12,910 nucleotides of DNA from the NCBI GenBank assembly GCA_019136395.1, contig JAGVUH010000275.1, positions 1 to 12,910 of the forward strand, read 5' to 3'. The notes below the pieces were generated by a model. It was not told the origin of the DNA and searched no databases. It saw nothing but the letters and a program-made list of their open reading frames with translations. Shown piece after piece: positions 6,643 to 12,910 of this stretch (its first letter is position 1; each line of letters starts with the position of its first letter). This DNA is from Gammaproteobacteria bacterium (GTDB lineage Bacteria; Pseudomonadota; Gammaproteobacteria; Chromatiales; Chromatiaceae). A program made the position numbers and the translations under genes.

Positions 6643-6716
6643 TTCGCCTCTCTCTCAGGTTCAGGGGCGGCAACGGACCCGACGGGCGAGGCCGGTGCCA
6701 GCGGGAGATGAGCCAC

Positions 6717-6739
6717 GCTCGCCGGCCAGGCCGGCGAGC
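6717..6739 (-). repeat. 11-bp GC hairpin between EF-G and ydcH
   Basis: GCTCGCCGGCC, one base, GGCCGGCGAGC: a near-uninterrupted palindrome that forms a 10-bp stem with a 3-base loop, 27 bases past the EF-G stop. There is no T-run on either strand, so it is likely an mRNA 3'-protecting hairpin or a weak terminator. Confidence 0.6.
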
Positions 6740-6765
6740 ATCCAGCGGAGTCGGGGACCGGTTGA

Positions 6766-8847
6766 TCAGCCCTTCTTGCGCTCCTGTACCTCCTTGATCA
6801 CGGCCTCGGCCACCTGCTTGGGGCAAGGCGCGTAGTGGGAGAATTCCATGGAAAATTGCCCACGCCCGGAGGTCATGGTGCGCAGGTCGCCGATGTAACC
6901 GAACATCTCGCTCAGGGGGCAGTCGGCCTTGACGCGCACCCCGTTGGGTCCCGATTCCTGCGCCTTGATCATACCCCGACGGCGGTTCAGATCGCCAATG
7001 ACGTCACCGACGTGGTCCTCCGGGGTGAAGACGTCGACCTTCATGATCGGCTCCATGAGCTGGGGCGCGGCCTTGGGCACCGACTGGCGATAACCCCCCT
7101 TGGCGGCGATCTCGTAGGCGATGGCGGAGGAGTCCACCGGGTGGTAGCTGCCGTCGATGAGGGTGACCTTGACGTCGAGCAGCGGGAAGCCGGCCAGGAC
7201 GCCTTCCTTCATGCTGTCCTTGAAGCCCTTGTCCACCGCGGGCCAGAACTCGCGGGGCACGGTGCCGCCGGTGACCACGGACTCGAACTGGTAGCCGGCA
7301 CCGGCCTCGCCGGGTTCGATGGCATAGTCGATGCGGGCGAACTGGCCCGAGCCGCCGGTCTGCTTCTTGTGGGTGTAACTGTCCTCGATGCGCTTGGTCA
7401 GGGTCTCGCGGTAGGCCACCTGGGGCTTGCCGACCTCGACCTCGATGCCGTGGGTGCGCTTGAGGATGTCGACCTTGATGTCCAGGTGCAGCTCGCCCAT
7501 GCCCTTGATGATGGTCTCGCCACTCTCCGGGTCGGTCTCGACGCGGAAGGAGGGGTCCTCCTGGATCATCTTGTTTAGGGCCACGCCCAGCTTGTCGGCG
7601 CCATTCTTGTCGCGGGGGGCGATGGCGATGGAGATGACCGGATCGGGGAAGACCATGGGCTCCAGGGTCGCCGGGTGCTTGGGGTCACAGAGGGTGTGAC
7701 CGGTCTGGGTGTTCTTCATCCCCAGTAGGGCGACGATGTCACCGGCCTGGGCCGAGTCCAGTTCCTCGCGGGAGTCGGCGTGCATCTCGACGATACGGCC
7801 GATGCGCTCGGTCTTGCCGGTGAAGGTGTTCAGCACCGAGTCGCCCTTCTTGATCTTCCCGGAGTAGATACGGGTGAAGGTCAGGGCGCCGAAGCGGTCG
7901 TCCATGATCTTAAAGGCCAGGGCGCGCAGGGGCCGCTCGGGATCGACGATGGCGTACTCGCCGGTCTCGTTGCCCTCCAGGTCGACCTCAGGCTGGGGCT
8001 TGACCTCCATGGGATTGGGCAGGTAGTCCACCACGGCGTCGAGCACTAGTTGCATGCCCTTGTTCTTAAAAGAAGAGCCGCAGTAGGTGGGGAAGAAGTC
8101 CAGGTTGATGGTGCCCTTGCGGACGCAGGCCTTGATCGTCTCCAGGTCCGGCTCCTCACCCTCCAGATACTTCTCCAGGGCCTCGTCGTCCTGCTCCAGG
8201 GCGATCTCGATCAGCTTCTCGCGCCATTCCTCGACCTGGTCGGCCATGTCGGCGGGCACGTCCTGGATGCTGTAGTTCTCCGGGGCGCCGGAGTCGTCCC
8301 AGACCCAGGCCTTACGGGTCAGCAGATCGACCACGCCGACGAAGCTGCTCTCCAGGCCGATGGGCAGGACCATCACCAGGGGGCGGGCGCCCAGCACGTT
8401 CTGCACCTGATCGACGACGCGATAGAAGTTGGCGCCGATGCGGTCGAGCTTGTTGACGTAGATGATGCGGGCGACGCGGGAGTCGTTGGCGTAGCGCCAG
8501 TTGGTCTCGGACTGGGGCTCGACGCCGCCGGAGCCGCAAAAGACGCCGATGCCGCCGTCCAGGACCTTGAGGGAGCGGTAGACCTCGATGGTGAAATCGA
8601 CGTGGCCGGGGGTGTCGATGACATTCAGCCGACAGCCCTTCCACTGGCAGGAGGTGGCGGCGGACTGGATGGTGATGCCGCGCTCGGCCTCCTGCTCCAT
8701 GAAGTCCATGGTGGACTCGCCATCATGCACCTCACCCAGGCGGTGAATCTTGCCGGTGAGCTTGAGAATACGCTCGGTAGTCGTCGTCTTTCCCGCGTCC
8801 ACGTGGGCGAAGATACCGATGTTTCGGTAGTTTGAGAGGTCTGTCAT
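6766..8847 (-). CDS. fusA: Translation elongation factor G, second-copy (EF-G2/FusB-like) type
   Basis: A 693-residue translational GTPase. It has the G1 P-loop AHVDAGKT (14-21), switch I RGITI (56-60), G3 DTPGH (78-82) and G4 NKLD (132-135), followed by the usual EF-G domains II-V. EF-G catalyses translocation of tRNA and mRNA on the ribosome and, with RRF, ribosome recycling. The sequence ([40 protein letters not shown]) resembles, from memory, the additional EF-G found in many gammaproteobacteria outside the str operon. Here too rpsL, rpsG and tuf are absent. The start at 8847 has AGGA about 8 bases upstream and begins at the conserved MTDLS. The frame is open to 8907, but that extension is not conserved. 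The gene is divergent from the NamZ-like gene and has a good promoter upstream. A main EF-G elsewhere in the genome is expected but cannot be seen. Confidence 0.93.
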   Translation of the reverse strand: MTDLSNYRNIGIFAHVDAGKTTTTERILKLTGKIHRLGEVHDGESTMDFMEQEAERGITIQSAATSCQWKGCRLNVIDTPGHVDFTIEVYRSLKVLDGGIGVFCGSGGVEPQSETNWRYANDSRVARIIYVNKLDRIGANFYRVVDQVQNVLGARPLVMVLPIGLESSFVGVVDLLTRKAWVWDDSGAPENYSIQDVPADMADQVEEWREKLIEIALEQDDEALEKYLEGEEPDLETIKACVRKGTINLDFFPTYCGSSFKNKGMQLVLDAVVDYLPNPMEVKPQPEVDLEGNETGEYAIVDPERPLRALAFKIMDDRFGALTFTRIYSGKIKKGDSVLNTFTGKTERIGRIVEMHADSREELDSAQAGDIVALLGMKNTQTGHTLCDPKHPATLEPMVFPDPVISIAIAPRDKNGADKLGVALNKMIQEDPSFRVETDPESGETIIKGMGELHLDIKVDILKRTHGIEVEVGKPQVAYRETLTKRIEDSYTHKKQTGGSGQFARIDYAIEPGEAGAGYQFESVVTGGTVPREFWPAVDKGFKDSMKEGVLAGFPLLDVKVTLIDGSYHPVDSSAIAYEIAAKGGYRQSVPKAAPQLMEPIMKVDVFTPEDHVGDVIGDLNRRRGMIKAQESGPNGVRVKADCPLSEMFGYIGDLRTMTSGRGQFSMEFSHYAPCPKQVAEAVIKEVQERKKG

Positions 8848-8963
8848 TGCTGCTTCCTGGGGTTTACCAAACCGGGCCTGGTGGGGTTTGGAACGAAACC
8901 GCGCCAAGGATCGGGGGACGAGAGGAGACGGGAGTTGCGAGGCCCGCCTCTAAGAAACCCTCA

Positions 8964-8993
8964 ATTATAGGCACGTTAAGCGATTACAGACAA
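8964..8993 (-). promoter_or_regulatory. Sigma-70 type promoter for the EF-G gene
   Basis: On the minus strand there is a consensus -10 box TATAAT (8964-8969) and, 18 bases upstream, TTGTCT (8988-8993; 4 of 6 matches to the -35 consensus). This would give a leader of roughly 110 bases before the EF-G start codon. It sits in the AT-richest part of the divergent intergenic region. Confidence 0.65.
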
Positions 8994-9079
8994 GAATCCC
9001 CGGCAATAATTTCTCCACGTTCCGCGGTGGCCCCGCAGTATGCTTTACCCCTGCTTAACTCTCAGGATCGACCCAGGAC

Positions 9080-10297
9080 ATGCAACCCGGCATCTCCGCT
9101 CTTCTGGCCCGCCCGGATCTGCTCGACCGTCTGCGCGGCCAGCGCCTCGCCCTGCTGGGGCACCCCGCCTCCCTGACCGCGGCGGGGGAGCATAGCCTCG
9201 ATGCCCTGCGGGCGACGCCCGGCCTCGAACTGGTCGCTGCCTTCGGTCCCCAGCATGGGATGCGGGGCGACAAGCAGGACAACATGATCGAGAGTCCGGA
9301 CTATCGCGACCCCCTCCATGGCATTCCCGTCTTCAGCCTCTATGGCGAGGTCCGCCGTCCGACGGCCGCCATGCTGGCGACCTTCGATGTTCTGCTGGTG
9401 GACCTCCAGGACATCGGCACCCGTATCTATACCTATGTCACCACCCTGGCTTATCTGTTGGAGGCCTGCGCCCGGCTCGGCAAGCCGGTGTGGGTGCTGG
9501 ATCGGCCCAATCCCGCCGGCCGCCCCGTGGAAGGGACGCTCCTGGAGCCCGGCTGGGAGAGCTTCGTCGGCGTTGCCCCCCTGATCATGCGCCATGGCCT
9601 GACCTTCGGCGAACTGGCCCGCTGGCTGGCGGCCTGGCTGCGCCGTGACCAGGGCCTGACCGTCGACCTGGAGGTCGTCGCCATGACCGGCTATCGCATC
9701 GACGCCGCCCCCGGCTTTGGCTGGCCCCTCCACGAGTGGCCCTGGGTCAATCCCAGCCCCAATGCCTCCAGCCTCAACATGGCCCGTTGCTTCCCCGGCA
9801 CCGTGCTCCTCGAAGGCACCACCCTGTCCGAGGGGCGGGGGACGACGGTGGCCCTGGAGATCCTCGGGGCGCCGGACATCGACGGTCGTCGCCTGCTCAG
9901 CCGCATGCGCGACTGGCGACCGGACTGGCTGGCGGGTGCCCTGCTGCGGCCCTGTCACTTCGAGCCGACCTTTCACAAGCACGCCGGGCAACTCTGCTCC
10001 GGCATCCAGATCCATACCGACCTGGCCAGCTACGACCACCCGCGTTTCCGCCCCTACCGGCTGGTGGCCCTTTTCCTCAAGACCCTGCGCCGGGAATATC
10101 CGGATTACCCGCTATGGCGGGTCTTCCCCTATGAATACGAGACCGAGCGCCTGGCCATCGATCTCCTGGCTGGCGGCACCTTGCTACGCGATTGGGTCGA
10201 CGACCCCCAGGCCACCCCTGACGACCTGGAGGCGCGCCTGGTCGCGGACGAGGCCGCCTGGTGCGAGGAGCGCGCACCCTATCTGCTTTATGATTGA
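9080..10297 (+). CDS. DUF1343 / NamZ-like exo-beta-N-acetylmuramidase, without signal peptide
   Basis: A 405-residue DUF1343 protein (B. subtilis YbbC/NamZ family). Family motifs are FGPQHGMRG (55-63), VDLQDIGTRIYTY (107-119), VLDRPNP (139-145), WPWVNPSPN (220-228) and EGTTLSEGRGTT (245-256). Characterised NamZ enzymes release N-acetylmuramic acid from the non-reducing end of peptidoglycan fragments and are exported. Here there is no hydrophobic N-terminal segment. An in-frame stop (TAA 9056-9058) lies only 21 bases upstream of the ATG with no other start between, so a hidden signal peptide is excluded. A cytoplasmic enzyme acting on imported muropeptides is inferred. The ribosome binding site is weak (AGGA 13 bases upstream; another AGGA very close). 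No recycling genes such as murQ or nagZ are adjacent, so the biological role stays open. Confidence 0.85.
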   Translation: MQPGISALLARPDLLDRLRGQRLALLGHPASLTAAGEHSLDALRATPGLELVAAFGPQHGMRGDKQDNMIESPDYRDPLHGIPVFSLYGEVRRPTAAMLATFDVLLVDLQDIGTRIYTYVTTLAYLLEACARLGKPVWVLDRPNPAGRPVEGTLLEPGWESFVGVAPLIMRHGLTFGELARWLAAWLRRDQGLTVDLEVVAMTGYRIDAAPGFGWPLHEWPWVNPSPNASSLNMARCFPGTVLLEGTTLSEGRGTTVALEILGAPDIDGRRLLSRMRDWRPDWLAGALLRPCHFEPTFHKHAGQLCSGIQIHTDLASYDHPRFRPYRLVALFLKTLRREYPDYPLWRVFPYEYETERLAIDLLAGGTLLRDWVDDPQATPDDLEARLVADEAAWCEERAPYLLYD

Positions 10298-10499
10298 CCC
10301 CAGGGATATTGAGGACGACCAAGTACCCTTGATCGATCACCAAGGGCGCAAGGCACGACCAACTTACCCTGGCGATTTGCCCCGCTCGCTTTCACGAGGG
10401 GCTCGCCTTACCCCTGACGATAAATGACCCCATGAGGTACTGTCGCCAGAGGGCCAGGTCTTTCAAGCAAAACAAACAACTCTTGAGGAGGTTACCACC

Positions 10500-10748
10500 A
10501 TGATTGAGCCCATGATCGCCGCCACCGAGCCCGCCGCCGTCGAACTCAAGGCCGGCCAGACCATCTACTGGTGCAGTTGCGGCTTGTCGGCCAACCAGCC
10601 TTATTGCGACGGTTCCCATACCGGGGATTTCAATCCCGTGCCTTTCACCGCCGAGTCCGACGGTACCTACTTCTTCTGTCAGTGCAAGCAGACCGCCACC
10701 CCGCCTTTGTGCGATGGTGCCCATAACCGCTTCGCCGAAGGTGGCTAG
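10500..10748 (+). CDS. Small protein with two CDGSH-type iron-sulfur motifs
   Basis: An 82-residue protein with two copies of the CxCx(8)CDGxH pattern: C25, C27, C36, H40 (ending CDGSH) and C60, C62, C71, H75 (ending CDGAH). Each motif should bind a labile 2Fe-2S cluster with three Cys and one His ligand, as in mitoNEET-family proteins. The variation at the fourth motif position does not touch a ligand. No membrane segment is present, so it is presumably cytoplasmic. The role of bacterial two-motif CDGSH proteins is not well defined; electron transfer or cluster transfer is usual speculation. The ATG at 10500 has a very strong GAGGAGGT ribosome binding site about 7 bases upstream, suggesting high expression. 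It lies 202 bp after the NamZ-like gene and converges on pncB. Confidence 0.9.
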   Translation: MIEPMIAATEPAAVELKAGQTIYWCSCGLSANQPYCDGSHTGDFNPVPFTAESDGTYFFCQCKQTATPPLCDGAHNRFAEGG

Positions 10749-10803
10749 GCCTGAGGTTAGAGGGGGTCGAAAGCACGAGTTGGTTTTTCGGATCGGATGG
10801 CCT

Positions 10804-10883
10804 CTAGCGGGTTGCGCCATATAAATAGTCCCTACAGGCTTGACGACCGCATCCCTGCGGTGGCCGCCCTGCCAGCGGCTAGC
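10804..10883 (-). repeat. Structured repeat copy B, downstream of pncB
   Basis: On the minus strand the hairpin ACCGC, 6-base loop, GCGGT (10846-10861) is followed by a core GTCGTCAAGCCT then GTAGGGAC, matching copy A at 24 of 27 positions (10828-10854). GGCG recurs 9 bases after GGGAC in both copies. Outer flanks have shorter complementary segments, CTAGC (10804-10808) and GCTAG (10878-10882). The element starts 49 bases past the pncB stop, the same offset as copy A from the rfaH stop. The hairpin's third pair from the loop is A-T in copy A and C-G here, a compensatory change. Boundaries are approximate. Confidence 0.6.
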
Positions 10884-10931
10884 TAACCCTCCTGTGTCCG
10901 GTCGAAAACTGCCCCGCCGCGTGTGGGTCAT

Positions 10932-12302
10932 TCACGCCCCCGCCCCCGTCCCCGTCTTCATCTCCGTCACCCGCCGTTCCGTTTCCGCCCGCAGCGCCGC
11001 CAGCGCGGGGCTAATGGTGAGCGGATAAGCAGCCGCCGGGGCTTCGAGAGTCCGGAGCTCGGGCGGCAGGCTGGCCAGTTGCTCCTGGGTGTAGCGGGCG
11101 ATGTCCGCCAGTGATTTGGCCGGGCCCAGGCGTTTACCGTTGGCCATGACTGGCTCCAGAAGGGGCCTGCCCCCCAGGTCCTCCGCCATCAGCCCGAGGG
11201 TGTCGCCGCGCATTAGGCCGTCCTGGTACTGGCGGAAGACCTGCTTGCGCCCGGGCAGGGTGACCTTGGCCGCCGACTGCTTCATCCGTGCCTGGCCGGC
11301 ATACTCGGTGAGCTTGTAGGCGCATTCCAGATAGGGCGCATCCGCCGAGGTGTCGAGCCGGGTGCCGATGCCGAAGCCGGTGATGGGCGCGCCGGCGGCG
11401 AGCAGCTCCCGGAGGCGGTATTCGTCCAGGTCGCCGCTGGCGAAGATTTGGATGTCCGGGAAGCCCCCCTCGTCCAGGATCCGCCGCACCCCTTGGGACA
11501 GCGCCAGGAGATCGCCGCTGTCCAGGCGGACGCGCTGGACCCGGATGCCTTCCTTGCCCAGCCGCCGGGCGGCGGCGACGGCGTGGCGGGCGCCCCGCAG
11601 GGTGTCATAGGTGTCGATGAGCAGGGTGGTATTGGTGGGATTGGCCCGGCAGAAGTCGACGAAGGCCTCCTGTTCGTTCGGGTGGGCCTGGACGAAGGAG
11701 TGGGCCATGGTGCCAAAGATGGGGATGTCAAAGAGGGGCTCCGCCAGCACCGTGGAGGTGCCTATGAAGCCGGCGATGTAACTGGCCCGGGCCGCGGCCA
11801 GGCCGGCGTCGGCGCCGTGGGCCCGCCGCAGCCCGAAGTCGACCAGGCTGGCGCGACCCTTGGCGGCAAGCACGCAGCGCGCCGCCTTGGAGGCGACCAG
11901 GGTCTGGTAGTGGAGGATGTTGATCAGCCGGGTCTCGACCAGTTGCGCCTCGCCGACCGGCGCCTCGACGCGGATCAGGGGCTCGTTGGGGAAGAAGGGG
12001 GTGCCCTCCGGCAGGGCATGGACCTCGCCGGTGAACCGCCAGCCGGCCAGGTAATCGATCAGGGCCGGGGAGAAGCGGCGGGTACCGCGCAGATAGGCGA
12101 TCTCGGCGGCGGAGAAGTGCAGCCGGGACAGATAGTCGAGGGCGTTGTCCAGACCACAGGCGATGAGGAAGGACCGCCCGGGGGGCAGGGCGCGGGCGAA
12201 GAACTCGAAGACCGCCCGTTCCCGCATGCCCCCGGTGACATAGGCCTCCAGCATGGTCAACTGATAGAGATCCGTCAGCAGGGGGCTGGTCAGGGGGTTC
12301 AT
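10932..12302 (-). CDS. pncB: Nicotinate phosphoribosyltransferase
   Basis: A 456-residue enzyme of NAD salvage. It converts nicotinate and phosphoribosyl pyrophosphate to nicotinate mononucleotide, driven by ATP hydrolysis through a phosphohistidine. Visible family motifs are TDLYQLTM (10-17) at the N-terminus, VDFGLRRAHG (154-163), GTSTVLA (181-187), and IFGTMAHSFVQAH (195-207), whose H201 is the expected phosphorylated histidine. VRLDSGDLLALS in the barrel core is the expected phosphate-binding region. The length fits the bacterial family. The start at 12302 (MNPLTSPLLTDLYQLTM) fits the family; its ribosome binding site is weak (AGGTAA about 8 bases upstream). It lies 183 bp downstream of pncA on the same strand, giving consecutive pathway steps. 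The C-terminal tail (TGTGAGA) is low in complexity. Confidence 0.93.
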   Translation of the reverse strand: MNPLTSPLLTDLYQLTMLEAYVTGGMRERAVFEFFARALPPGRSFLIACGLDNALDYLSRLHFSAAEIAYLRGTRRFSPALIDYLAGWRFTGEVHALPEGTPFFPNEPLIRVEAPVGEAQLVETRLINILHYQTLVASKAARCVLAAKGRASLVDFGLRRAHGADAGLAAARASYIAGFIGTSTVLAEPLFDIPIFGTMAHSFVQAHPNEQEAFVDFCRANPTNTTLLIDTYDTLRGARHAVAAARRLGKEGIRVQRVRLDSGDLLALSQGVRRILDEGGFPDIQIFASGDLDEYRLRELLAAGAPITGFGIGTRLDTSADAPYLECAYKLTEYAGQARMKQSAAKVTLPGRKQVFRQYQDGLMRGDTLGLMAEDLGGRPLLEPVMANGKRLGPAKSLADIARYTQEQLASLPPELRTLEAPAAAYPLTISPALAALRAETERRVTEMKTGTGAGA

Positions 12303-12329
12303 CGTCTTTACCTATCGGAATTGAACCTA

Positions 12330-12341
12330 TTGCAATTGCAA
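12330..12341. promoter_or_regulatory. Perfect 12-bp palindrome TTGCAATTGCAA upstream of pncB
   Basis: A perfect AT-rich 12-bp palindrome 28-39 bases upstream of the pncB start, in otherwise GC-rich DNA. The position fits an operator in a pncB promoter or leader. I do not recognise it as a known NAD regulator (NrtR, NadR or NadQ) box, so the regulatory reading is only an inference. Confidence 0.35.
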
Positions 12342-12377
12342 AAGCACTTTCGTTTTTTCGCTCCCACCTGGTCCCAG

Positions 12378-12407
12378 CCGCGCCAGGCCGCGCCAGGCCG
12401 CGCCAGG
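12378..12407. repeat. Three perfect tandem copies of the 10-bp unit CCGCGCCAGG
   Basis: Units at 12378-12387, 12388-12397 and 12398-12407 are identical and lie in the 183-bp pncA-pncB gap. The 10-bp period is about one helical turn, which would place repeated protein contacts on one face of the DNA. Simple slippage expansion is equally possible. Confidence 0.8.
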
Positions 12408-12485
12408 TCAGATAAGGCCAGATCATGTCTGACCATGCTGCCGCCCTGTCCCGCAACGTCCTTGTCCGACCGAAACGCCAATTCT

Positions 12486-12910
12486 TCAGGGATAAATTCC
12501 CAGGTCGGTGGTCGCCACCAGGGTGGCGCCGGCACCCGCCATACGCCGCAAGGCCTGGCGCTCATCGTCCGGATCGAGATTCACGGCCCGACAGGCATCG
12601 GTCAGGACGATGACCCCATAGCCCGCCCGCCGCAGATCGAGGGCGGTGTTGCTGACGCAATAGTCCGTCGCCAGGCCAGCGACGAAGAGCCGACGCAGGC
12701 CCTGCCGGCGCAGGGTGGCGCTCAGGGACTGGCCCCCCTCATCCTCGGCCAGGAAGGCGGAATACTGGTCCTCCGCCCGGTGCTGGCCCTTGGAAAAGAT
12801 CAGGGGCTTGGGTGCCAGGTCCAGGCGGGCGTCAAAGGCCGCACCGGGGCTGTTCTGGACGCAGTGGGGTGGCCAGGGACCGCCCTGGGCCTGGAATGAG
12901 CAGTGGTCCG
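12486..12910 (-). CDS. pncA: Nicotinamidase (isochorismatase family), 5' end outside the window
   Basis: The last 140 residues of an isochorismatase-superfamily hydrolase, ending at TGA 12486-12488. GGPWPPHCV (visible residues 9-17) is the nicotinamidase signature carrying the third metal-ligand histidine (H15). IFSKGQHRAEDQYSAF (37-52) contains the catalytic lysine (K40), and ATDYCVSNTALDL (80-92) the nucleophilic cysteine (C84). The DxH metal motif and the catalytic aspartate should lie just beyond the window edge. The enzyme hydrolyses nicotinamide to nicotinate and ammonia, which supplies the downstream pncB product with its substrate; the two genes probably form one unit. About 60-70 N-terminal residues are missing. 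The family also includes isochorismatase and other amidases, but the WPPHC and YCVSNTAL motifs strongly favour nicotinamidase. Confidence 0.92.
   Translation of the reverse strand, partial: DHCSFQAQGGPWPPHCVQNSPGAAFDARLDLAPKPLIFSKGQHRAEDQYSAFLAEDEGGQSLSATLRRQGLRRLFVAGLATDYCVSNTALDLRRAGYGVIVLTDACRAVNLDPDDERQALRRMAGAGATLVATTDLGIYP

Noticed and set aside
10382..10408. GCCCC/GGGGC hairpin-like sequence after the NamZ-like gene
   Set aside because: The stem needs a bulge and no T-run follows, so I cannot support a terminator call.
11448..12899. A 483-codon plus-strand frame opposite pncB and pncA
   Set aside because: It spans two real genes and their intergenic gap with no domain signal; an antisense shadow.
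1..12910. CRISPR arrays, tRNA or rRNA genes, insertion sequences, prophage or defence genes
   Set aside because: No regularly spaced repeats, tRNA-like cloverleaf, transposase or integrase motifs were seen; the coding regions are accounted for by metabolic and housekeeping genes.

Overview
The window is GC-rich and gene-dense and reads as chromosomal DNA of a sulfur-oxidising proteobacterium, most likely a gammaproteobacterium of the purple sulfur bacterial type (Chromatiaceae). The pointers are a qmoA-qmoB-hdrC-hdrB cluster, the form of the Qmo complex found in sulfur oxidisers that use the reverse APS reductase route, an RfaH-type NusG paralogue, and an EF-G that resembles the second EF-G of gammaproteobacteria. 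The lineage is an inference from gene content; no rRNA or other marker gene is present.

Layout from left to right. (1) 1-369, + strand: the 3' part of rfaH. (2) 370-639: convergent intergenic DNA with a long imperfect inverted repeat (copy A of a structured repeat) and a good terminator for the minus-strand operon. (3) 640-5813, - strand: a four-gene operon read right to left, qmoA, qmoB, hdrC, hdrB, with gaps of 4, 48 and 13 bp. (4) 5814-6402: 589 bp without a gene, containing several inverted and direct repeats. (5) 6403-8847, - strand: an EF-G gene followed by a small YdcH/DUF465 gene, with a recognisable promoter upstream of EF-G. (6) 9080-10748, + strand: a DUF1343/NamZ-like protein without a signal peptide, then a small protein with two CDGSH-type iron-sulfur motifs. 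(7) 10749-10931: convergent intergenic DNA holding copy B of the structured repeat. (8) 10932-12910, - strand: pncB and the 3' part of pncA, two consecutive steps of NAD salvage.

How the genes work together. QmoA and QmoB are flavin and iron-sulfur proteins related to HdrA that exchange electrons with APS reductase. The membrane subunit QmoC is absent. Its place is taken by a soluble HdrC (two 4Fe-4S clusters) and an HdrB with two complete CCG motifs, so the complex has no visible membrane anchor and its electron acceptor is open. PncA and PncB convert nicotinamide to nicotinate and then to nicotinate mononucleotide. The other genes are housekeeping or of poorly known function.

The most unusual non-coding signal is a two-copy dispersed element (418-518 and 10804-10883). 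Each copy begins 49 bases past the stop codon of the gene on its own strand, carries a hairpin with a 6-base loop, and is followed by a shared conserved core. One hairpin base pair differs by a compensatory change between the copies.
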